A stretch of 5,951 nucleotides of DNA from the NCBI GenBank assembly GCA_002409375.1, contig DHNF01000056.1, positions 8,293-14,243 on the forward strand. The letters run 5' to 3'. Under the pieces are notes generated by a model that was not told the DNA's origin, did not search any database, and saw only the letters and a list, made by a program, of their open reading frames with translations. The stretch is from Ruminococcaceae bacterium UBA5423. GTDB taxonomy: Bacteria > Bacillota > Clostridia > Oscillospirales > Acutalibacteraceae. Each line of letters begins with the position of its first letter. Position 1 is the stretch's first letter. This document shows positions 1 through 5,951 of the stretch, piece after piece. The position numbers and the translations under genes were made by a program.

Positions 1-24
1 TTTATCGGTTTCTGGCTTTACCGC

Positions 25-33
25 TGATATGAT
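25..33 (+). promoter_or_regulatory. possible extended -10 promoter for dnaA
   Basis: The bases TG-A-TATGAT match an extended -10 element (TGn followed by a hexamer with 5 of 6 matches to TATAAT). Transcription would start near position 40, leaving a short leader that carries the dnaA ribosome-binding site at 44-49. No good -35 hexamer is visible at the expected spacing (TCGGTT at 5-10 is poor), which extended -10 promoters tolerate. The upstream side is cut by the window edge, so other promoters or DnaA boxes could lie just outside. Confidence 0.35.
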
Positions 34-57
34 ATTCACGTTTAAGGAGTTTTTTTA

Positions 58-1398
58 ATGGAGTCCATTAAACAGGTCTGGTCAAACATTCTCGATTATT
101 TAAGAAAACAGGAAGATATAAGCGAAGTAGCATTTAATGTCTGGCTTAGCTGTATTGACCCTCATTCCATTTCTGACGGCAATGTTGTGGTTTTTGTCAA
201 CACAAATTTTCAAAAGAAGATTATAAGCGAGCATTATGCGGACAGGCTGTGCGACGCGTTCAATCATGTTCTTGGTATTCCTCTGGGACTTAAAATCGAA
301 TCAAGCGAGGATATAAAATCAGGAAGCCTAACTTCTATTGACGAATCGACCGAGTCGGGCAATCTTTTCGGACAAAAAGATTCTGATTATGAATATTCTT
401 TTGAAAACTTTATTGTCGGTTCATCAAACAAGTTTGCTCATGCAGCATCACAGGCCGTGGCAAGCAAACCTGCCGGTTACTATAACCCTCTTTTTATATA
501 TGGCGGTTCAGGTTTGGGAAAAACACACCTTCTCTATGCAATATGCAATGAAGTGCGAAAAAATACGCCTTCGGTCAAAATTATTTACACTAAGGGCGAA
601 TACATTGCCAACGAGCTTATAGAAGCAATAGGTACGGGCACCACTCCTGATTTTCGTGCAAAGTACAGACAGGTTGATGTGTTGCTTGTGGACGATATTC
701 AATTTATCGCAGGAAAGGTTTCAACTCAAGAGGAATTTTTCCACACATTTGACGCGCTTCATCAGGCAAACAAGCAGATTGTTCTTACATCGGACAGGCC
801 GCCCAAAGAAATAGCAACTTTAGAGGAAAGGCTGCGCACCCGTTTTGAAATGGGATTGCTTGCTGATATTCAGCCACCCGACCTTGAAACACGCATTGCA
901 ATTGTTAAAAGAAAGGCTCAGCTTTTGGATCTTGCAATACCCGACAATATTGCAGAATACATAGCTACCCAGCTAAAAAATAATGTACGCCAGCTTGAGG
1001 GCGCTGTCAAGCGTATACGAGCACAATATCTTCTTGGCGGGGAGCAGCCCTCTATCATAACCGCCCAAAATGCAATCCGCGATATACGCAACGACAGCCA
1101 GCCTGTTCCTATCACTGTTGAGCGTATTATCAATGAGGTTAGCCGCACCCTCAATGTAACCCCAGACGACATTCGTTCGTCAAAACGGTCTGCTCTTATT
1201 TCTCAGGCACGGCAGGTTGCAATTTATGTCGTAAGGGATATTACGGGGTTGCCCATGAAAGCAATAGGTCAAGAGTTTGGGACACGCGACCATTCAACGG
1301 TTGTATATGCAATAAAAAAGGTTGAGACACGTATGCAAAAAGATTTATCTTTTAAAGGAATGGTAATGGACATTATTAAAAATATAAGTGAAAAATAG
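58..1398 (+). CDS. dnaA: chromosomal replication initiator protein DnaA
   Basis: DnaA is the AAA+ ATPase that binds DnaA boxes at oriC, melts the origin and loads the replicative helicase. The protein is 446 aa, a normal length for Firmicutes. Domain I spans about residues 1-80. A Ser/Asp/Glu-rich linker (domain II) spans about 81-112, and the AAA+ core about 113-340. The core has Walker A GGSGLGKT (149-156), Walker B LLVDDIQF (209-216), a sensor 1 region beginning TSDRPPKE (244), box VII LRTRFEMGL with the likely arginine finger R262, and a sensor 2 region NNVRQLEGAV with R311. Domain IV (about 345-446) carries the DNA-binding signature IGQEFGTRDHSTVVYA (403-418). The start is set by AAGGAG at 44-49, 8 bases before the ATG. 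No terminator follows; the gene runs into the likely oriC. Autoregulation by DnaA is usual in the family, but I see no clear box in the 57 bases upstream. Confidence 0.98.
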   Translation: MESIKQVWSNILDYLRKQEDISEVAFNVWLSCIDPHSISDGNVVVFVNTNFQKKIISEHYADRLCDAFNHVLGIPLGLKIESSEDIKSGSLTSIDESTESGNLFGQKDSDYEYSFENFIVGSSNKFAHAASQAVASKPAGYYNPLFIYGGSGLGKTHLLYAICNEVRKNTPSVKIIYTKGEYIANELIEAIGTGTTPDFRAKYRQVDVLLVDDIQFIAGKVSTQEEFFHTFDALHQANKQIVLTSDRPPKEIATLEERLRTRFEMGLLADIQPPDLETRIAIVKRKAQLLDLAIPDNIAEYIATQLKNNVRQLEGAVKRIRAQYLLGGEQPSIITAQNAIRDIRNDSQPVPITVERIINEVSRTLNVTPDDIRSSKRSALISQARQVAIYVVRDITGLPMKAIGQEFGTRDHSTVVYAIKKVETRMQKDLSFKGMVMDIIKNISEK

Positions 1399-1440
1399 AT
1401 TTGATCATATTATAAACAGCTATTCAACATTAACAATATA

Positions 1441-1465
1441 CTTGTTCAGCCATTTTCTGACCAAG
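1441..1465. repeat. small inverted repeat (hairpin) after dnaA
   Basis: The arms CTTGTTCAG (1441-1449) and CTGACCAAG (1457-1465) pair at 8 of 9 positions, with one central T/C mismatch and a 7-base loop CCATTTT. It lies about 43 bases after the dnaA stop. The downstream side is CTTTACTATG rather than a T-run, so it is not a standard intrinsic terminator. It could be a weak RNA structure, a protein-binding dyad within oriC, or chance. Confidence 0.35.
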
Positions 1466-1560
1466 CTTTACTATGCGGTGGAAATTATTCTACGAGTTTC
1501 AACATTTAATAGGTTTTTAAACTTAGTTTTCCTTATTCCACCAACAAATTTCAACTCGAG

Positions 1561-1569
1561 TGTGGATAG
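1561..1569 (-). promoter_or_regulatory. DnaA box (CTATCCACA on the minus strand)
   Basis: On the + strand the site reads TGTGGATAG. Its reverse complement CTATCCACA differs from the consensus TTATCCACA only at the first base. It abuts the palindrome ACTCGAGT (1554-1561, sharing one base) and faces the box at 1587-1595 across 17 bases. It is the best DnaA box in the window. Confidence 0.75.
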
Positions 1570-1586
1570 TTTTTTTTCTTTTCACA

Positions 1587-1595
1587 TTTTCCACA
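1587..1595 (+). promoter_or_regulatory. DnaA box (TTTTCCACA)
   Basis: TTTTCCACA differs from TTATCCACA at one base (position 3), which is a tolerated change. It follows a T-rich tract (1570-1586) and is oriented toward dnaN, opposite to the box at 1561-1569. Confidence 0.7.
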
Positions 1596-1609
1596 AAAAT
1601 AATAACAGA

Positions 1610-1618
1610 GTATCGACA
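1610..1618 (+). promoter_or_regulatory. weak DnaA box-like site (GTATCGACA)
   Basis: GTATCGACA has two mismatches to TTATCCACA (positions 1 and 6). It lies 14 bases after the TTTTCCACA box in the same orientation. On its own it would be unconvincing; the clustering gives it modest support as a low-affinity site. Confidence 0.35.
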
Positions 1619-1684
1619 GGAATAAAACCTAAAAACATTAGAGTTAATCCCGAAAATGACAGTTTTTAACCATTTCAACAGTGC

Positions 1685-1704
1685 CTACTATATACTACTA
1701 TAAG
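1685..1704 (+). repeat. DnaA-trio-like tandem repeat before dnaN
   Basis: Two 10-base units, CTACTATATA (1685-1694) and CTACTATAAG (1695-1704), agree at 8 of 10 positions. On the opposite strand each unit presents two 3'-GAT-5' trios, the element that in B. subtilis lets DnaA assemble on single strands and open the origin; that trio reads the same way relative to dnaA-dnaN. A short GTGCC lies immediately upstream, recalling the GC-rich spacer between the boxes and the trio. The second unit is one base out of three-base phase with the first, which is atypical. The same bases include -10-like hexamers (TATACT 1691-1696, TATAAG 1699-1704), so a dnaN promoter is an alternative or additional reading; no good -35 is visible at 16-18 bases. 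Confidence 0.5.
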
Positions 1705-1710
1705 AAAGGA
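1705..1710 (+). promoter_or_regulatory. ribosome-binding site fixing the dnaN start
   Basis: AAAGGA lies 9 bases before the ATG at 1720. It supports that start over an in-frame GTG at 1681, which has no Shine-Dalgarno sequence and would translate the trio-like repeat as a Tyr/Lys/Leu-rich extension unlike any beta clamp N-terminus. Confidence 0.85.
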
Positions 1711-1719
1711 TTGTTATTA

Positions 1720-2820
1720 ATGAATATGTACTGCAATAAACAAGCTTTAATAGATGCGGTAGGAAATGTTCAACACGCCGCGTCGTCAAAATCCTCTCTT
1801 CCCGCATTGGAGGGTGTTCTTCTTCGCGCATCGGGTAATTCGCTTTTTTTGGCGGGGTATGATCTTGACATGGGAATAACTACAACAATAGAAGCTCAAG
1901 TGCGTGAACCGGGAGCAACCGTGCTCGGTGCACGGATTTTTAGCGACATAGTAAGGCGGTTACCGTCTGACAATGTTCTTATTCGTACGGACGAAAAGCT
2001 TATAACCACAATAGAAAGCGGACAAGCTAAGTTTACAATAATGGGTATATCGGCTGATGAATATCCTGAATTACCCTCTGTCAGTGACGGTGCCGGGTTT
2101 ACCGTGCCTCAAAACATAATAAAAAGTATGATTAGGCAAACAATTTTTGCAGTCGCACAAACCGACAATCGTCCGGTACATACCGGAATTCAGTTTGAAT
2201 TGGGAAATAATGAGTTGCGCTTGGTTGCAATAGACGGATCTCGGCTTGCTATGAGATGTGAGAAAGTGCAAAGCAACGAAGAATTGTGCTTTGTAGTGCC
2301 GGGTAAAACGTTGTCTGAGGTATTAAAGCTTTTGACCGACGAGGATAATCCGATATCTATTGCTGTCGGTCGGCGCCATATAGTGTTTGAAATTGACGGA
2401 TATGCGGTAATTTCCCGATTGCTTGATGGTGAATTTCTGCCGTATAGAAAGGCAATTCCGGATCAATCATCGTCAATAATAAAAGTAAAAACAAGGGAAA
2501 TGATAGATTCAGTAGAACGTGCATCAATTGTAATAAGCGATAAGTTAAAATCTCCTTTGGTTTGTGAATTTGGCGATGACAAAGTATCGTTTTCCTGTAC
2601 GACGGCCCTCGGAAGTGCATGTGACACGCTCAATGCCGAAATTGAAGGAGAGCAGGAAGAAATGGGTTTCAACAGCCGTTACCTTCTTGAAGCACTTAAA
2701 AATACTGAAACTGATAAAATACGCATGGAATTAAGCGGTCCGCTTTCACCAATGAAGTTGTTACCTGTATTGGGAGAATCGTTTTTGTTCCTTGTATTAC
2801 CTGTGAGGCTCAAAAGATGA
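1720..2820 (+). CDS. dnaN: DNA polymerase III beta subunit (sliding clamp)
   Basis: DnaN dimerises into the ring that tethers the replicative polymerase and many repair proteins to DNA. From ATG 1720 it has 366 aa, the usual clamp length. It shows the three-domain clamp pattern, about residues 1-120, 125-245 and 250-366. Recognisable segments are SSLPALEGVLL (25-35), ADEYPELP (112-119), RPVHTGIQFE (151-160), LVAIDGSRLA (168-177), LLDGEFLPYRKAIP (234-247), FNSRYLLEAL (317-326) and LSGPLSPMKLLPV (338-350). The C-terminus, FLFLVLPVRLKR, matches the conserved end that helps form the binding pocket for clamp partners. Another ATG two codons downstream (1726) is possible, but AAAGGA at 1705-1710 fits 1720 better. 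The stop overlaps the start of the S4 gene, suggesting translational coupling. Confidence 0.97.
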   Translation: MNMYCNKQALIDAVGNVQHAASSKSSLPALEGVLLRASGNSLFLAGYDLDMGITTTIEAQVREPGATVLGARIFSDIVRRLPSDNVLIRTDEKLITTIESGQAKFTIMGISADEYPELPSVSDGAGFTVPQNIIKSMIRQTIFAVAQTDNRPVHTGIQFELGNNELRLVAIDGSRLAMRCEKVQSNEELCFVVPGKTLSEVLKLLTDEDNPISIAVGRRHIVFEIDGYAVISRLLDGEFLPYRKAIPDQSSSIIKVKTREMIDSVERASIVISDKLKSPLVCEFGDDKVSFSCTTALGSACDTLNAEIEGEQEEMGFNSRYLLEALKNTETDKIRMELSGPLSPMKLLPVLGESFLFLVLPVRLKR

Positions 2821-3059
2821 AAAAGGAAGCTGTCCAAATTTCAACTGAAACAATAAAGCTTGATTCTTTTCTAAAGCTTGCTGGCCGGGCAACCACCGGC
2901 GGACAAGCAAAAGCTTGGATAATTAATGGCGATATATCAGTTAACGGTGATGTTTGCTTTCAACGGGGGCGCAAGCTTTATGACGGTGATTTGGTACAGA
3001 TTAATAATGATAAAACCGCTTATGTTGTTAAAGGAAAATCCCGCTTGATAAGCGAATGA
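2817..3059 (+). CDS. rlbA: S4-domain RNA-binding protein of the YaaA/RlbA family
   Basis: This small 80-aa protein consists almost entirely of one S4-like RNA-binding domain (about residues 12-65). The core TGGQAKAWIINGDISVNGD followed by RGRKLYDGDLV matches the conserved pattern of B. subtilis YaaA, which sits at the same place between dnaN and recF. YaaA relatives are thought to bind structured RNA, possibly ribosomal, but I know of no firmly established function. The start overlaps the dnaN stop as ATGA, with TGAGG at 2804-2808 inside dnaN, 8 bases upstream, as ribosome-binding site. recF begins 15 bases downstream. The family assignment is firm; the symbol follows B. subtilis usage and is less certain. 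Confidence 0.9.
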   Translation: MKKEAVQISTETIKLDSFLKLAGRATTGGQAKAWIINGDISVNGDVCFQRGRKLYDGDLVQINNDKTAYVVKGKSRLISE

Positions 3060-3066
3060 AAGGCGG
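3059..3066 (+). promoter_or_regulatory. ribosome-binding site supporting the TTG start of recF
   Basis: AAAGGCGG begins on the last base of the S4-gene stop codon and ends 8 bases before TTG 3075. The next in-frame ATG (3090) would be 23 bases away and would remove the first five residues (MLVKR), which belong to the conserved first RecF beta-strand. Confidence 0.65.
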
Positions 3067-3074
3067 ACTTTGCT

Positions 3075-4175
3075 TTGTTGGTAAAGCGGATGGAGTTTGA
3101 CGGATTTCGCAATCTTAAAACGGGAGTCTTATGTCCGGCACTTGACATTAATATAATATACGGAAAAAATGCACAGGGAAAGACAAATTTACTTGAGGCC
3201 TTGTGGTTGTTTACGGGATCGCGAAGTTTTCGTGGCTCAAAAGACAGCGAAACCGTTGCCTTTGAAAGAGACAGGGCAGAACTTAATCTGTGCTTTAACT
3301 CCGGGGGGAGAGAGCAAAATGCTCAAATTTTTATCCAAAATCGACGAATTGCAAAAATTGGCGGAATCCCGCTTTCTTCTCCGGTTAAGCTGTCCGGTCG
3401 TTTTCGTGCAGTAGTTTTTTCACCTGCGCATCTTTCACTTATAAAAGATGGTCCCGAAGAGCGCCGCAAGTTTTTAGACACCGCTTATTGTCAGCTCAGA
3501 CCGGCATATCATAAAATTCTTGCTGATTATCAACGTGCTCTTGTTCAAAGAAACTCATTGTTAAAAATTATTAGGGATGGCGGGTCGTCTGCAGGTATTG
3601 ATATTTGGGATGAAAAGCTTGCTTTTGCGGGAACTCAGGTTTTTGCGGCGCGCACTGCATACATCCGGCGGCTGAATCCTGCAGCACAGAAAATATACGA
3701 CGGCATATCGCGTGGCAGTGAAGCCATGAATATTAAGTATGACTCTTGTGCGGGCGATGAGACTACTGCTGTCAAAACAGCGTATCAAAACTTTTTGCAG
3801 CAATTAAAGCAGAAAATAGATACCGATATTGCGGCAGGATTTACTACTGTGGGCGCCCACCGTGATGATTTGTCGGTGGAAATCAAATCAAAGCCGGCGC
3901 GTATATATGGGTCACAAGGACAGCAGCGTTCAGCGGTTCTTTCACTAAAACTTGCAGAAGCGTCAATCCTTAAAGAAGAGACAGGAGAACAGCCGGTGGC
4001 ACTTTTGGATGATGTTTTAAGTGAACTTGACACCAGTCGGCAGGATTATATATTAAATCACATAAATGGCTGGCAGGTTTTTTTGACATGCTGTGACCCA
4101 TCACCGGTTTATCGCTTAACCGGCGGGCAAGTATTCAATATTGAACAGGGGCAAATCACGCAAGAAACACATTAG
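3075..4175 (+). CDS. recF: DNA replication and repair protein RecF
   Basis: RecF is an SMC-like ABC ATPase that binds gapped DNA and, with RecO and RecR, helps load RecA at stalled forks. The 366-aa protein is of normal length. It starts MLVKRMEFDGFRNL, the usual N-terminal strand. Walker A is GKNAQGKT (30-37), followed by NLLEALWLF. FSPAHLSLIKDGPEERRKFLD (115-135) is a family segment. The signature motif is GSQGQQRSAVLSLKLAEA (279-296) and Walker B is VALLDDVLSELD (308-319). The motif usually read as VGPHRDD is VGAHRDD here (259-265), a Pro-to-Ala change. The start is taken as TTG 3075 from the ribosome-binding site and N-terminal alignment; TTG 3078 is possible and ATG 3090 is too short. 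It lies in the dnaN-gyrB run with no terminator on either side. Confidence 0.96.
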   Translation: MLVKRMEFDGFRNLKTGVLCPALDINIIYGKNAQGKTNLLEALWLFTGSRSFRGSKDSETVAFERDRAELNLCFNSGGREQNAQIFIQNRRIAKIGGIPLSSPVKLSGRFRAVVFSPAHLSLIKDGPEERRKFLDTAYCQLRPAYHKILADYQRALVQRNSLLKIIRDGGSSAGIDIWDEKLAFAGTQVFAARTAYIRRLNPAAQKIYDGISRGSEAMNIKYDSCAGDETTAVKTAYQNFLQQLKQKIDTDIAAGFTTVGAHRDDLSVEIKSKPARIYGSQGQQRSAVLSLKLAEASILKEETGEQPVALLDDVLSELDTSRQDYILNHINGWQVFLTCCDPSPVYRLTGGQVFNIEQGQITQETH

Positions 4176-4192
4176 ATATTGGAGGAAAATAC

Positions 4193-4483
4193 ATGTATCT
4201 GCATCTTGGGCAGAATACGGTTGTTCTTATCAATGATGTTGTAGGCATTTTTGATTTAGAAACATCGACTGTTTCTAATAGCTCACGTCGTTTTCTATAC
4301 GACGCACAAAAGGGCGGACGTGTTTTTAATATATCAGACGAGTTTCCGAAAACTTATATAATTTGTGTAGACGGTGCGGGCAGGGAAACCGTTTATATTT
4401 CCCAGATTTCATCTGCGACGTTGAGAAAACGGGCGGCGTTTAACGAGGGAAATTTTGATTCACTGTCTTTTTCGGAAAGCTAA
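4193..4483 (+). CDS. remB: RemB-family (DUF370) extracellular matrix regulator homologue
   Basis: The 96-aa protein begins MYLHLGQNTVVLINDVVGIFDLET and contains ISQISSATLRKRAAF (80-94 region), both close to B. subtilis RemB (YaaB), which is encoded at this same place between recF and gyrB. The paralogue RemA is a DNA-binding activator of biofilm-matrix genes that forms ring-shaped oligomers; RemB is less understood, and its role here is not shown by the sequence. The basic LRKRA stretch could contact DNA. The acidic/Ser C-terminal tail (EGNFDSLSFSES) seems longer than in B. subtilis RemB. A strong GGAGG at 4181-4185 lies 7 bases before the ATG. There is no signal peptide or membrane segment, so it should be cytoplasmic. 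Confidence 0.88.
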   Translation: MYLHLGQNTVVLINDVVGIFDLETSTVSNSSRRFLYDAQKGGRVFNISDEFPKTYIICVDGAGRETVYISQISSATLRKRAAFNEGNFDSLSFSES

Positions 4484-4518
4484 CTTAAAGAACTTATACG
4501 CAAACGGAGGTAAAACCC

Positions 4519-5951
4519 ATGGAAACCGGGATGGAAAACAGCATAAATTTAACAGGGGATGCATCGTCATACGATGAAAGTCAAATTCAGGTGCTTGAGG
4601 GGCTCGAAGCTGTCCGCAAGCGCCCCGGTATGTATATCGGCTCAACCGGCCCTAAAGGATTACATCATCTTGTCTATGAAATTGTTGATAATTCAATTGA
4701 CGAAGCTCTTGCCGGATTTTGTACACAAGTTGATGTGGACATACTGCCGGGAAATATTATTTCTGTGTGTGATAACGGGAGAGGCATACCGGTAGGTATT
4801 AACGAAAAACTCGGAATACCAACCGTTACTGTTGTATTGACCGTGCTGCATGCGGGTGGCAAGTTTGGGGGTAGCGGGTATAAAGTTGCCGGAGGACTTC
4901 ACGGTGTGGGCATGTCGGTCGTAAATGCGCTGTCTGAATGGCTTGAGGTGGATATTTCCCGGGATGGCAAAGTGTATCATCAGCGCTTTGAACGCGGGGT
5001 TGCCGTAACCGGGCTTAATATTATCGGTGATTCGAGCCATAACGGCACTCTTATTCGATTTAAGGCTGATCCGCAAGTGTTTACAGAAACAACCGAATAT
5101 GATTTTGAATTGTTACAAAAACGGTTGCGCGAGCAGGCATTCCTGAATGCAGGACTTAAAATACGGCTAAACGATTTGCGAGATGCCGATTCAATACGCA
5201 ATAAAGAATTCTGCTATGAGGGTGGAATAGCTTCTTTTGTTGAATATATGAATAAAACCAGAGGATATCATGTTTTGCATCCCGATGTGATTTTTTTGTC
5301 TACAAAAGTCGGCGATTCAATTGCGGAAGTTGCATTGCAGTACAACGACAGCTATAACGAAATTATAGTGTCTTTTGCAAACAACATTCATACCGTAGAC
5401 GGTGGTACGCATGAAACGGGATTCAAAACTGCAATAACACGCATTTTTAATGATTATGCAAGAAAGCACGGTATGCTTAAGGACAACGACTCAAGCCTTA
5501 AAGGTGACGATGTGCGGGAAGGCCTGACTGCAGTAATCAGCGTAAAGCTAAAGGACGCACAGTTTGAGGGTCAAACGAAAGCAAAGCTTGGTAACACAGC
5601 AATGGGCTCACTTGTAAATACTCTTCTGGGTGAAAAGCTTGTGCCATTTTTAGAGGAGAACCCAAAAGTTGCCCGTGCGATTCTTGATAAATCGATTAGT
5701 GCGGCGCGTGTTCGTGAGGCGGCACAGCATGCAAGGGAGCTTGCACGGAAAAAAAGTGGTTTATCATCAACCCGAATGCCCGAAAAACTTGCCGACTGCA
5801 TTTGGAATGACCCGGAACGGACAGAGCTTTATATCGTTGAGGGAGATTCGGCGGGAGGCTCGGCAATCCAGGGACGAGACCGCAATTTTCAGGCCATTTT
5901 GCCTTTGTGGGGAAAAATGCTTAATGTTGAAAAGGCAAGAATTGATAAAGT
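4519..5951 (+). CDS. gyrB: DNA gyrase subunit B, 3' end outside the window
   Basis: GyrB carries the ATPase and part of the DNA-cleavage site of gyrase, which introduces negative supercoils together with GyrA. The window holds the first 477 codons of a gene that is usually about 630-650 codons, open to the edge with no stop. The GHKL ATPase domain has [17 protein letters not shown] (25-41), the catalytic Glu54 and Mg-binding Asn58 in [18 protein letters not shown] (85-91), and the lid [19 protein letters not shown] (113-131). The transducer has the QTK loop (352-354). The TOPRIM domain begins with [12 protein letters not shown] (438-449; Glu441 is the expected metal ligand). Trp464 in LPLWGKML occupies the place of Lys447 in E. 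coli. The start ATG has CGGAGG at 4505-4510, 8 bases upstream; the N-terminus is about 12 residues longer than in E. coli. Confidence 0.97.
   Translation, partial: METGMENSINLTGDASSYDESQIQVLEGLEAVRKRPGMYIGSTGPKGLHHLVYEIVDNSIDEALAGFCTQVDVDILPGNIISVCDNGRGIPVGINEKLGIPTVTVVLTVLHAGGKFGGSGYKVAGGLHGVGMSVVNALSEWLEVDISRDGKVYHQRFERGVAVTGLNIIGDSSHNGTLIRFKADPQVFTETTEYDFELLQKRLREQAFLNAGLKIRLNDLRDADSIRNKEFCYEGGIASFVEYMNKTRGYHVLHPDVIFLSTKVGDSIAEVALQYNDSYNEIIVSFANNIHTVDGGTHETGFKTAITRIFNDYARKHGMLKDNDSSLKGDDVREGLTAVISVKLKDAQFEGQTKAKLGNTAMGSLVNTLLGEKLVPFLEENPKVARAILDKSISAARVREAAQHARELARKKSGLSSTRMPEKLADCIWNDPERTELYIVEGDSAGGSAIQGRDRNFQAILPLWGKMLNVEKARIDK

Larger units (their letters stand above)
1399..1719. other. 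dnaA-dnaN intergenic region, likely oriC
   Basis: This 321-base stretch holds no credible gene and is visibly more AT-rich than its flanks, with T-tracts around 1570-1590. In many Firmicutes the dnaA-dnaN gap contains the unwinding half of oriC. It contains two one-mismatch DnaA boxes in convergent orientation (1561-1569 minus, 1587-1595 plus), several weaker box-like sites (1477-1485 minus, 1534-1542 plus, 1610-1618 plus), a hairpin at 1441-1465 and a trio-like repeat at 1685-1704 next to the dnaN ribosome-binding site. Near-consensus boxes are few compared with the B. subtilis origin, so more may lie upstream of dnaA outside this window. The assignment rests on location and motifs; no skew or unwinding calculation was possible. 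Confidence 0.75.

Noticed and set aside
1..57. DnaA box upstream of dnaA
   Set aside because: No 9-mer in these bases comes near TTATCCACA on either strand; the rest of the upstream region is outside the window.
1441..1475. Hairpin after dnaA as an intrinsic terminator
   Set aside because: The stem is short and has an internal mismatch, and no T-run follows.
1388..1669. Open frame of 93 codons starting (GTG) in the end of dnaA and filling the intergenic region
   Set aside because: It has no ribosome-binding site, starts inside dnaA, reads as low-complexity AT-rich protein with no recognisable family, and covers the DnaA boxes.
1681..1719. GTG 1681 as the dnaN start
   Set aside because: No Shine-Dalgarno sequence precedes it, the added residues come from the trio-like repeat, and ATG 1720 has a well-spaced AAAGGA.
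4559..4795. Alternative-frame and antisense open frames inside gyrB and the other genes
   Set aside because: Strongly conserved gyrase, DnaA, clamp and RecF sequences occupy the main frame; the others have no ribosome-binding sites or recognisable families.
1..5951. A novel system, mobile element, CRISPR array, tRNA or rRNA
   Set aside because: All coding sequence belongs to the standard Firmicutes origin cluster, and I saw no transposase, spaced direct-repeat array, tRNA-like fold or rRNA sequence.

Overview
This window is a chromosomal replication-origin locus with the gene order dnaA, dnaN, rlbA/yaaA (S4-domain protein), recF, remB/yaaB (DUF370), gyrB. All genes are on the + strand, and gyrB runs off the right edge. 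The order and the RemB-family protein between recF and gyrB are typical of Firmicutes (Bacillota). Sequence details such as the DnaA box VII RFEMGL, FGTRDHSTV in DnaA domain IV and LPLWGKML in GyrB suggest a Clostridia-class organism, perhaps of the Oscillospiraceae/Ruminococcaceae type. That placement is inference from remembered family sequences, not a search.

Layout: positions 1-57 are a short leader with a possible extended -10 promoter and a good ribosome-binding site for dnaA (58-1398). Positions 1399-1719 form an AT-rich gap of 321 bases without a credible gene. It holds recognisable but degenerate DnaA boxes, a small hairpin, T-tracts and, just before dnaN, a tandem CTACTATA element that resembles the DnaA-trio of Bacillus-type origins. 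I read it as oriC, or part of it. dnaN (1720-2820) overlaps the S4 gene (2817-3059) by ATGA. recF (start TTG at 3075) follows after 15 bases, remB (4193-4483) after 17 and gyrB (from 4519) after 35. I see no terminator between dnaN and gyrB, so these genes look like one operon.

Together the genes cover initiation (DnaA at oriC), processivity (beta clamp), repair of stalled or gapped replication (RecF) and supercoiling (GyrB), plus a small RNA-binding S4 protein and a probable DNA-binding RemB regulator. All the proteins look intact and ordinary. I found no new defence, mobile or biosynthetic system. The points worth a second look are in the dnaA-dnaN gap and in a few family-motif substitutions in RecF and GyrB.
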